Source: Candidatus Thorarchaeota archaeon (GTDB taxonomy: Archaea > Asgardarchaeota > Thorarchaeia > Thorarchaeales > Thorarchaeaceae). Taken from it: a stretch of 5,476 nucleotides of DNA. Under the pieces are notes generated by a model that did no database searches, was not told the origin of the DNA, and saw nothing but the letters and a program-made list of their open reading frames with translations. Location of the stretch: assembly GCA_030642465.1 (NCBI GenBank), contig DAOWNS010000135.1:1-5476 (forward strand). Direction: 5' to 3'. The position numbers and the translations under genes were made by a program. This document shows, one piece after another, positions 1-4,965 of the stretch; the stretch's first letter is position 1, and every line of letters begins with the position of its first letter.

Positions 1-2
1 AG

Positions 3-188
3 ATTGTTCTCAATCTCATCATTAATCGAGGCTTCCGCCAAGTTCTCAGTCAGCTAGACGTCAGGTACATTGTTCGTCAGATAAAGGGCGAGGGCCCAAA
101 GATTAGAATCCAGCGAGATGGAGAAATGACTGACTTCGGCGATTATGTTCGTGAAACCACAAAGAATGGCGGCGCAGATTCCAACTAG
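3..188 (+). CDS. C-terminal fragment of an unrecognised protein (5' end outside window)
   Basis: An open frame runs in from the left edge and gives 61 residues before TAG at 186-188. The visible part begins with a hydrophobic, helix-like stretch (IVLNLIINRGF). A strand-rich segment with charged residues follows (VRYIVRQIKGEGPKIRIQRDG), and then a polar tail ending GGADSN. The alternating hydrophobic and charged pattern looks like genuine protein, and I see no rival frame with better coding character. I do not recognise the family, and no catalytic motif is visible. Its stop overlaps the stop of the convergent gene on the other strand within the palindrome CTAG. The gene's start, promoter and full length lie outside the window. 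Confidence 0.7.
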   Translation: MVLNLIINRGFRQVLSQLDVRYIVRQIKGEGPKIRIQRDGEMTDFGDYVRETTKNGGADSN

Positions 189-1084
189 CCAAGTGATTGA
201 GCTCTAGCCTTCCACTCTCTGATCTTGTACTGCAACTCCTGTACGTTCCCCTCTTTCTTTTTCCATGAGTTGGCTGTTCTGCGCATTTCGAATACCAATG
301 TGCCGCCTCTACTCATTTTCTGTTCAAGAACATCAACAGCCGCCTCTATTGCGCTGACAATCCCCTCGCCGTCCTCAGTTTTTCCGACAACGCCTTCCAA
401 CGAATCAAAGATTGCCAATGGGTCCAAGTTTTTCCACTCCTCAACTGGCACCTTTACTTCACGATACTTCCTAGCTGGAATAATCGTGGTTCCATCCTTT
501 ATCTCGACCTCTCCAGCGGCCTGCAGGGCGTCTGCTATTTCCATAGCCTTGGACACGTCCACAACCAGAATCGAGGCAATCTCTTCAGCTCTGACAGAAC
601 GCTTGGTTAGAACGAGATTCAGTACTCTGAATCTTTGATCTCCTGACTCAAGTAGCACTCTCTGAAGATCCTCTAAGACATTATCTTCCGAGTTCAAAAC
701 TGCGGTGGCCACCTGCGAGAGAGCCATCAGGTTCTCCTTTTGCTTCTGGATAACTTGCTGTGCGGCAGCAAGTTGTTCACCGAGTCCCTGATCATCTCGC
801 CCCGGGACTGCGATTGTACGTTGCTGCGTCTGTTGTGCTCTCAAGCCTTGCACTTCGCTTCCTATTGAGTCAAGAGCTCCACTGTATCGTTGGACATCAG
901 AACCGAGAGCTTGAATCTCCCCATCTTTCTGTGTTATCACTTGTTCTTGCTGAGCGAGCTGCTCTTCAAGTTGATGTGCTCTCTTTTGAGCCCCTCCCAG
1001 TTGAGCCTGCAATACGTCTATACTCTGGTTCAATGATTGTATTGTCATCATCTGGTCGCGTATGCGTTCGTTTGGATCTGACAT
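185..1084 (-). CDS. Coiled-coil plus winged-helix protein, Asgard-type hypothetical
   Basis: This 299-residue protein has three visible regions. Residues about 5-88 are rich in Gln, Glu and Ala with heptad-like spacing, predicting a long coiled coil; a second helical stretch at about 100-140 follows a short linker containing VPGRDD. Residues about 148-208 look like a winged helix-turn-helix: a helix RFRVLNLVL, then VRAEEIASILVV and VSKAMEIADALQAAG as the two-helix core, then a wing EVEIKDGTTIIPA. Residues about 220-298 are again helical, ending in a basic Trp/Lys-rich tail. There is no signal peptide or membrane segment, so it is probably cytosolic and oligomeric. The ATG is preceded by GGAG with an 8-base spacer, which supports this start. 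Winged helices of this kind may bind DNA or protein; which applies here cannot be told. It is divergent from the TatD gene. Confidence 0.85.
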   Translation of the reverse strand: MSDPNERIRDQMMTIQSLNQSIDVLQAQLGGAQKRAHQLEEQLAQQEQVITQKDGEIQALGSDVQRYSGALDSIGSEVQGLRAQQTQQRTIAVPGRDDQGLGEQLAAAQQVIQKQKENLMALSQVATAVLNSEDNVLEDLQRVLLESGDQRFRVLNLVLTKRSVRAEEIASILVVDVSKAMEIADALQAAGEVEIKDGTTIIPARKYREVKVPVEEWKNLDPLAIFDSLEGVVGKTEDGEGIVSAIEAAVDVLEQKMSRGGTLVFEMRRTANSWKKKEGNVQELQYKIREWKARAQSLG

Positions 1085-1090
1085 TTGTAC

Positions 1091-1097
1091 ATCTCCC
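1091..1097 (-). promoter_or_regulatory. Shine-Dalgarno site of the coiled-coil/winged-helix gene
   Basis: Read on the minus strand, the bases before the ATG are GGGAGATGTACAAATG. GGAG is separated from the start codon by 8 bases. This is a good match to the archaeal anti-SD and fixes the start at 1084. An out-of-frame ATG lies within the spacer. Confidence 0.6.
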
Positions 1098-1123
1098 GGT
1101 AATGAAATGGGACTTGTGCACTA

Positions 1124-1138
1124 ACAATTAAAGTCAAT
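1124..1138. promoter_or_regulatory. AT-rich element, possible shared divergent promoter
   Basis: The segment AACAATTAAAGTCAATT sits between two divergent genes. On the minus strand it reads CTTTAATTG, about 40-45 bases before the coiled-coil gene's ATG, which would leave a leader of about 20 bases containing the SD. On the plus strand the same bases are TTAAAG, centred near 1130. That would place transcription start near 1156-1160, just before the likely TatD start. The match to the archaeal TATA consensus is only fair, and no clear BRE is seen. Confidence 0.35.
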
Positions 1139-1175
1139 TGTGTGCTTCTTTGTAATCAAGGTGGGTATCTTCAAG

Positions 1176-1928
1176 TTGCAGCTTTTCGACGCACACACTC
1201 ACATCGACATGAAGCATTTTCAAAATGACCGCGAAAGAGTCCTTCAGCGAGCAAGAGACGCCGGTCTAGTAGGAATGGTGACTTGTTCAATCAATCCTGG
1301 CTCTTTTCGACGGACTCTAGGCATTATGAAGAAGCATGAGGGATTCGTGCATCATTCAGCAGGCTGCCAAGTGTCAAGACTTACGAAATCTGATGCTGAT
1401 ACGATTATATCCTTGACAAGAAAATACGCAAACGACATTGTTGCGGTTGGAGAGGTTGGACTTGACTATCACTGGGTCAAGGTGCCTTCTCAAAGGAAAG
1501 CACAAGAACCGCTCTTTCGCATGTTCATAGACCTAGCTGAAGAGCTCAAGAAACCCATTGTAATTCACTCCCGGAAAGCTGATGCTGAAGCAGTCGACTT
1601 CTTGGAGCGCCATTTCTCAGGTGATGTCCTTATGCACTGCTTCGATGGCAATGCGGACGTAGCTGAACGGGTCCGTGACAATGGCTGGCATATCACGCTG
1701 CCAGCCAACTTCAGAAAATATCGGAATCGCACGCACGCCGCAAGAATCTTGCCTTTGGAGCAGATTATGCTAGAAACTGATGGTCCATACTTGTCGCCAG
1801 TTGAGGGGCGCAATGAGCCTGCGAATCTCACGTACGGTTGCAGGTCCCTATCTGAGTTGCGTGGACTACCCATGGAAGAAGTAGCTAATGCAACAACGCG
1901 AAGTGCCAAGAAGTTCTATGGTCTGTGA
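1176..1928 (+). CDS. TatD-family metal-dependent hydrolase (putative DNase)
   Basis: The product belongs to the TatD branch of the amidohydrolase superfamily: TIM-barrel, two-metal phosphodiesterases, several of which act as DNases. With a TTG start at 1176 the protein has 250 residues and begins MQLFDAHTHID, the typical family N-terminus. The expected metal ligands are all present: the HxH pair H7/H9, E93 in GEVGLDY, H131 in VIHSRKA, H154 in LMHCFDG and D202 in LETDGPYLSP. The open frame extends upstream with GTG codons at 1140 and 1161. Those starts would add 12 or 5 residues before the family N-terminus, and I see no convincing SD for any of the three. Start choice is therefore uncertain, and the GTG at 1161 could serve a leaderless mRNA. 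It ends 9 bases from the stop of the convergent mini-protein gene. Family assignment is firm; the in vivo substrate is unknown. Confidence 0.93.
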   Translation: MQLFDAHTHIDMKHFQNDRERVLQRARDAGLVGMVTCSINPGSFRRTLGIMKKHEGFVHHSAGCQVSRLTKSDADTIISLTRKYANDIVAVGEVGLDYHWVKVPSQRKAQEPLFRMFIDLAEELKKPIVIHSRKADAEAVDFLERHFSGDVLMHCFDGNADVAERVRDNGWHITLPANFRKYRNRTHAARILPLEQIMLETDGPYLSPVEGRNEPANLTYGCRSLSELRGLPMEEVANATTRSAKKFYGL

Positions 1929-1937
1929 TCGGATAAC

Positions 1938-2163
1938 CTACTCCACCACTTCTGGGTGAAGTATGTCAGTAACTGACCCGACGCTATCCAGATTCACATA
2001 GAAGTAATGGTCGCCGTGTTCTACTTTGACTGTGACTGGAAATCTCTTTGCAGTCTTGATCACGCTAAAGTCAATATCTAGAGGTGCCTTTTCCGAACAA
2101 ACTGGACATTTGGCAATTCTCTGAACTTCAAATTCCTCCTTGGATGCCGATTACGACTAGCAT
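1938..2163 (-). CDS. CPxC/HxxH zinc-ribbon-like mini-protein with a +1 frame break
   Basis: A convincing small protein is split over two frames. An ATG at 2163, 3 bases after the upstream gene's stop, opens MLVVIGIQGGI and meets TGA at 2128-2130. The next frame (+1) is open from 2150 to TAG at 1938-1940 and encodes a well-formed body. It has CPVC near its start, a KTAKRFPVTVKVEHGDHYF strand-rich core, then YVNLDS and a C-terminus ILHPEVVE. That body has no ATG, GTG or TTG of its own upstream of the cysteines. Shifting +1 at the ATT codon just before TGA gives 74 residues, with C19, C22, H49 and H52 as a plausible C2H2 zinc site. The break lies at AAGGAGGAATTTGAA, so it could be programmed recoding, a one-base mutation or an assembly error. 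I associate similar CPxC mini-proteins with Asgard genomes, from memory only. Function is unknown. Confidence 0.62.
2128..2142 (-). promoter_or_regulatory. Candidate +1 frameshift site: SD-like AAGGAGG followed by ATT TGA
   Basis: On the minus strand the sequence is C AAG GAG GAA TTT GAA in the downstream frame, and CAA GGA GGA ATT TGA in the upstream frame. A near-perfect SD-like AAGGAGG lies one base before the P-site codon ATT. ATT can re-pair one base forward as TTT, and the A site holds TGA, a slow-to-read stop. Bacterial prfB uses the same arrangement (SD-like sequence, CTT, then TGA), although its spacer is 3 bases. The resemblance is directly visible; that it works in this organism is inference. 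A one-G insertion in the same run would give the same picture. Confidence 0.35.
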
Positions 2164-2166
2164 AAT

Positions 2167-2577
2167 TCACTCTGATTTGAGCTTTGAGTCGGTACTCAGA
2201 ACGATGACCGCACCACAGCTTTGTGGGTCTTTCAGTGCTTCTGTGAAAGTATGTGTGATTTCACTGGGGGATTTCTGAGCAATCTCCTCACTGTCGGTTC
2301 CCACTATCCGCAAGTTCTCGTAGACTCCAGTTTCAGCTAAAATGTTGAACTCGTTCTCCCCTTCAGTCACTCTCAAAATCAGGAATTTAGCAAAGTCCAT
2401 CCATTCGTCTTTTGGCCCTCGAAGGCTTATCTCAGTTCTTGTGATTCTTTGGCTCTGCAGCATAGACTCCAGAAGATACGCCCGAATTATCTGATTGCCA
2501 ACCTTTCTGCGAATGTCAATGAACTCCTGCATTGTACCATCTTGGAATTTCAGTTTCCACGTACGTTGAGAGCTCAA
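2167..2577 (-). CDS. Unrecognised 136-aa protein, first gene of a two-gene unit
   Basis: I do not recognise the family. The 136-residue product opens with a strand-rich region (TWKLKFQDGTMQEFIDIRRK), then a helix around residues 24-44 (KVGNQIIRAYLLESMLQSQR). Further alternating strands and helices follow, including EWMDFAKFLILRV and FNILAETGVYENLRIVG. A C-terminal hydrophobic strand, CGAVIVLSTDSK, closes it. There is no membrane segment, signal peptide or Cys cluster. The start appears to be TTG, preceded by GGTG with a 5-base spacer. No other start codon exists in frame before an upstream stop. The CPxC mini-protein starts 3 bases after its TGA, so the two are almost certainly cotranscribed and may act together. 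A TATA-like box lies about 35 bases upstream. Confidence 0.8.
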   Translation of the reverse strand: MSSQRTWKLKFQDGTMQEFIDIRRKVGNQIIRAYLLESMLQSQRITRTEISLRGPKDEWMDFAKFLILRVTEGENEFNILAETGVYENLRIVGTDSEEIAQKSPSEITHTFTEALKDPQSCGAVIVLSTDSKLKSE

Positions 2578-2605
2578 GAGAACACCATGATAAGTTCGAT
2601 TTCAC

Positions 2606-2617
2606 TTCATATAGAGG
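2606..2617 (-). promoter_or_regulatory. TATA-like box for the leftward two-gene unit
   Basis: Read on the minus strand the bases are CTCTATATGAAG, centred about 35 bases before the TTG start at 2577. This would place transcription start near 2586 and leave a short leader that still includes the GGTG ribosome-binding site. The position suits an archaeal TBP site. It is back-to-back with the promoter of the membrane-protein gene. Confidence 0.45.
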
Positions 2618-2651
2618 TTACTTCGCTGTATTCGTGTCTTTTGCCGGCCCA

Positions 2652-2666
2652 GAATATCTTTATCTG
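2652..2666 (+). promoter_or_regulatory. TATA-like box for the 7-TM membrane protein gene
   Basis: GAATATCTTTATCTG is the most TATA-like run in the 141-base divergent spacer on the plus strand. It lies about 60 bases before the ATG at 2719, which implies transcription start near 2685 and a leader of about 30-35 bases. The placement fits, but the match to consensus is moderate. Confidence 0.4.
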
Positions 2667-2706
2667 CTAGCATTGTAATTTCAGCTCAGCAACGTGCTTA
2701 TCAAAC

Positions 2707-2710
2707 GGAG
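2707..2710 (+). promoter_or_regulatory. Shine-Dalgarno site of the 7-TM gene
   Basis: GGAG in ACGGAGATAGACAAATG lies 8 bases before the ATG at 2719 and 11 before the next ATG codon. This favours the first of the two adjacent methionines. Confidence 0.6.
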
Positions 2711-2718
2711 ATAGACAA

Positions 2719-3429
2719 ATGATGCAAACTGTTGACACCCTGATCAGAGAGACCCACATCGGAATTTGGTTTTTGGTTGTAGGGTTATACATCTACGTAT
2801 TCATTCACCTGCTCTTCTTCAGATGGAGGAAAAGCAAGAATCCATTCCAGTTTGCTACGGCATTGTTCTTTCTCTTTCTTGCTATAGGTAGAATCTTCTA
2901 TTTCGTGGGCGATTTCTATGCAGACCCGAATTCGTTGATTGGAACGAACAGCGGTTTTACTCCGTTTTTGGCTGGCACACTTGACGTTTGGTTGAAAGCA
3001 GGCGGCTTCATGCAATGGATGGCATTGGCCACGTTGGCTGCCACTGCTGGCTTCATGATATTCGGGAAGCGAGAAGCCGAAATAGCCTTCGCAGTTCCAG
3101 CAGTTCTAATTGGGCTTGGCCTGCTCGTCTTTCCATACTCGGACATGAATATGATAGCTGGATTGGGTGGCGTGGTTTATGCTCTCTTTATACCTATGCT
3201 CTTCTGGTATCTAGCATATCAGTCCGGGGGACTTCTGAGACGCTCAAACTTCCTGCTGGGCTTGGGATTCTTCGTATTGTTCGCTGGACGAGTAATTCAT
3301 TCTGTGCGCTTCATTGCTGATGCCGCAGGGATTATTGGCTACACTGTGATTGGAGTTCTAGCTCCAGGACTCATCGTGATTGGACTCATACTGATTGCCA
3401 CGGGTAGTGAATGGGGTCATACACAGTAA
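2719..3429 (+). CDS. Seven-helix integral membrane protein with apparent internal repeat
   Basis: The 236-residue product is an integral membrane protein with about seven hydrophobic segments: residues about 13-34, 45-66, 94-116, 119-140, 145-168, 178-199 and 205-229. No cleavable signal peptide or soluble domain is visible, and the C-terminus is short (EWGHTQ). Segments 2 and 6 share a motif of aromatic and aliphatic residues leading to Gly-Arg: LFLAIGRIFYF with R58 and FVLFAGRVIHS with R191. Each is preceded by a basic loop (RWRKSKNPF and LLRRSNF), suggesting duplication of a two- or three-helix unit. Arginines within membrane helices are costly and probably functional, in ligand or ion contact or in helix pairing. 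I cannot name the family; sensor-type 7-TM modules and small transporters are both possible. It is single-gene, with its own SD, and divergent from the mini-protein unit. Confidence 0.85.
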   Translation: MMQTVDTLIRETHIGIWFLVVGLYIYVFIHLLFFRWRKSKNPFQFATALFFLFLAIGRIFYFVGDFYADPNSLIGTNSGFTPFLAGTLDVWLKAGGFMQWMALATLAATAGFMIFGKREAEIAFAVPAVLIGLGLLVFPYSDMNMIAGLGGVVYALFIPMLFWYLAYQSGGLLRRSNFLLGLGFFVLFAGRVIHSVRFIADAAGIIGYTVIGVLAPGLIVIGLILIATGSEWGHTQ

Positions 3430-3523
3430 CTGTGCAGAAGCCCTTCCAGTTGGCTCATCTTAAGAAAACCGTCCGCACAATAACTCCCGCATGGTTGGGT
3501 TTGAGAATGAATGCTGAATTTGG
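3430..3523. other. Intergenic spacer between convergent genes
   Basis: These 94 bases separate two convergent stop codons. I see no open frame, tRNA-like fold, strong hairpin or long T-run on either strand, so termination signals for the flanking genes are not evident. Confidence 0.5.
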
Positions 3524-4135
3524 CTAGCCGATCTCTTTCCATTCGAGAATTCTTGCGTCCTCAAGCTCTTGCATAGCTTTCTGAACATCCTTGAGCTTTA
3601 TCCCTAGTTGGTCAGCTATCGCTCGTGTAGTCAGCTTTCCCTTGCATTTCTGGGCAACATCAAAGGTTGATTGGTGCATCTGACCAAGACGGACTAACAT
3701 TGGGGAAACTTTCCCCTTGATTACAGGCACAATAACTCTCTTCTCTGAGGCTTTTCCGTCCTTAGTTATCTCATCGATGGCCTTGTTGAATTTCTCGAAG
3801 GGTTCTAGATTGCCATCCCAATCTACTAGGATTTCCCGATACTCCTCGACAAATGCGTTGTTGACATCGCTAAGGATTGCCATTGCTGCGTTTGTATCAT
3901 CAGTCTTGTCGATTGTGGCTGCGACAATCACATTGTTCCTCAATGAAAGGCAGATATCAAAGGCACCAAAGTCGATGACATGTACACGATTGCCCGAACT
4001 CAGTTCACGGCCAAACTGAATAAGCGCTGTTAAGAAGCCACTGATTAGGTTCGGGTCCATTTCTGCTTCTCCATACTTCCTATCAAGTACGCAAAGGCCG
4101 CTGTCTGCTACCAGGATGTAGATGGCTTGAATCAA
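3524..4135 (-). CDS. Longin-like domain fused to a winged helix
   Basis: From a TTG start at 4135 the product has 203 residues. Residues 1-122 look like a longin/roadblock-type fold. A first strand IQAIYILVADSGLCVLDRKY is followed by MDPNLISGFLTALIQFGREL, the helix motif typical of longin and sigma-adaptin-like domains. Strands VHVIDFGAFDICLSLR and NVIVAATIDKTDD follow, and then two helices ending DWDGNLEPFEKFNKAIDEI. Residues about 150-202 form a winged helix: LTTRAIADQLGIKLKDVQKAMQELEDARILEW is the helix-turn-helix core. In Asgard archaea, longin and roadblock proteins are abundant alongside small GTPases and may act as their partners; that role here is inference. The frame stays open to an ATG at 4180, but those 15 extra residues (with CC) lie outside the fold. 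A TATA-like box sits only about 7 bases before that ATG, which favours the TTG. Confidence 0.85.
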   Translation of the reverse strand: MIQAIYILVADSGLCVLDRKYGEAEMDPNLISGFLTALIQFGRELSSGNRVHVIDFGAFDICLSLRNNVIVAATIDKTDDTNAAMAILSDVNNAFVEEYREILVDWDGNLEPFEKFNKAIDEITKDGKASEKRVIVPVIKGKVSPMLVRLGQMHQSTFDVAQKCKGKLTTRAIADQLGIKLKDVQKAMQELEDARILEWKEIG

Positions 4136-4149
4136 TGTACTTCTCTCAC

Positions 4150-4160
4150 AGCACGGTGCT
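4150..4160. repeat. Palindromic 11-mer, copy 1 of AGCACGGTGC pair
   Basis: AGCACGGTGCT is an inverted repeat of AGCAC/GTGCT around one base. It lies near the predicted transcription start of the longin gene. The first ten bases recur at 4252-4261 in the leader of the divergent operon, in the same orientation, 102 bases away. Confidence 0.4.
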
Positions 4161-4181
4161 CCTGAATCGTTAACGCGCATT

Positions 4182-4191
4182 GCTATATATC
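4182..4191 (-). promoter_or_regulatory. TATA box for the longin/winged-helix gene
   Basis: On the minus strand GTGATATATAGCA is the best TATA match in the window. Transcription would start about 25 bases downstream, near 4161. That lies inside the longer open frame and before the TTG at 4135, so it supports the shorter protein. Confidence 0.55.
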
Positions 4192-4222
4192 ACTTCTCGT
4201 GGCCTACTCGCCCGTTGGGGGA

Positions 4223-4233
4223 TGTTTTTATCA
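4223..4233 (+). promoter_or_regulatory. TATA-like box for the tRNA-binding/MazG-like operon
   Basis: TGTTTTTATCA is a T-rich TATA-like element about 30-40 bases before the start region of the downstream gene. It predicts transcription beginning around 4254-4258, so the mRNA would be leaderless or nearly so. Confidence 0.4.
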
Positions 4234-4251
4234 GGACTCTAACCACTCTTT

Positions 4252-4261
4252 AGCACGGTGC
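4252..4261. repeat. AGCACGGTGC, copy 2
   Basis: This is an exact direct copy of the ten bases at 4150-4159. It spans the predicted transcription start and the GTG start codon of the operon. The shared position near both divergent transcription starts would suit an operator, but two copies of a 10-mer are weak evidence alone. Confidence 0.35.
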
Positions 4262-4965
4262 GGATGATGGATACAGCCAAGGATGCAAGGGTACTAGTGC
4301 TTGAAGATGCACTTAGGCGCCTAAACGATGTAGTAAGTGCAAGAAGACTCAAGATTCACGTGGAATACGGCAAACTGATTGAAGCGCTGAAGATTGCTGG
4401 AAGTCTTCTTTACGAGATCAAGTACTCCTACATTGATGCTTTCGCACTGGCCGTTCTTGAGGCTACCAAAAACCTAGTTGCTGCTATCGATGGGTTTGCG
4501 GATATCTATAATGCCGCGATTGAGTCAGTCGGCTTCAAACCTAAAACTGGAAAGGAGCAGCTTGCGTTGGCCGAGATTGACTACGCGCTTCGCATTGTGA
4601 AGGGCATCCCGGCAAGGCTAGCTGAGCATAACGAGGATCCCGCATATGCAGTTGACATCCTCGCAGTGGAGGTCAGTCAGGCACATCCTGTGGAGAATTC
4701 TAAGAACCTGCTCTCATGCAGATGCACAGATGGCACTCGTATCTGGGATATAGTAACCAACATCTCAGATGTTAAACCTGGAGTGAAGCTGGCTTGCGCA
4801 ATATTGCCCCCCGTAGAAATGATGAATGTTGTGAGCGAGGCCATGTTCTTGGGCGGAGAGGCGCTTCAAGAAGCCACCGAGCTTGGGCTTCTGGCAAACC
4901 CGCCTGATTCCGCGCTTGATCAAGCAAGAGCGCAAGTCATACAGATAACGAAGAGGATGATGTAG
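4258..4965 (+). CDS. tRNA-binding (EMAP-like OB-fold) domain protein with helical N-terminal domain
   Basis: The 235-residue product has an all-helical N-terminal region (about 5-125) and a C-terminal OB fold of the EMAP/Trbp111/MetRS-beta type (about 130-200). Signature features of the latter are DILAVEVSQAHPVENSKNL, corresponding to the usual ...V..HP.A.KL strand-turn, then IVTNISDVKPG. The highly typical LPPVEMMNVVSEAMFLGG segment follows. Domains of this family bind structured tRNA, either as free proteins or appended to aminoacyl-tRNA synthetases. The N-terminal domain is not a synthetase catalytic domain, so this is a stand-alone binder of unknown partner. GTG at 4258 is used here. ATG at 4264 or 4267 is equally possible, since the mRNA may be leaderless and no strong SD is present. 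Its TAG abuts the ATG of the MazG-like gene, implying translational coupling. Confidence 0.85.
   Translation: MRMMDTAKDARVLVLEDALRRLNDVVSARRLKIHVEYGKLIEALKIAGSLLYEIKYSYIDAFALAVLEATKNLVAAIDGFADIYNAAIESVGFKPKTGKEQLALAEIDYALRIVKGIPARLAEHNEDPAYAVDILAVEVSQAHPVENSKNLLSCRCTDGTRIWDIVTNISDVKPGVKLACAILPPVEMMNVVSEAMFLGGEALQEATELGLLANPPDSALDQARAQVIQITKRMM

Noticed and set aside
225..638. Long open frame on the plus strand within the coiled-coil/winged-helix gene
   Set aside because: It is rich in Ser/Thr with no domain pattern, lies wholly antisense to a better coding frame, and has no promoter or SD.
185..1084. Assigning the coiled-coil/winged-helix protein to the ESCRT system
   Set aside because: No MIM, Vps25/Vps22-specific motif or neighbouring Vps4/ubiquitin gene is visible; the similarity is only in general architecture.
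760..1131. Second plus-strand open frame opposite the coiled-coil region
   Set aside because: It is an antisense shadow of the Gln/Glu-rich repeat-like codons; composition (Leu/Val/Ser) is typical of such shadows.
2083..2150. Independent start for the mini-protein body using the internal AAGGAGG as its ribosome-binding site
   Set aside because: The codon at ideal spacing is GTT, and no ATG, GTG or TTG exists in that frame before the CPVC motif. A TTG 3 bases after the AAGGAGG is in a third frame that stops after about 20 codons.
2084..2278. Plus-strand 64-codon open frame over the mini-protein start and the 136-aa gene end
   Set aside because: It is antisense to two better supported genes and has no recognisable pattern.
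2449..2670. Plus-strand open frame running into the divergent promoter region
   Set aside because: It crosses the promoter elements of both neighbouring genes and lacks an SD; shadow of the 136-aa gene.
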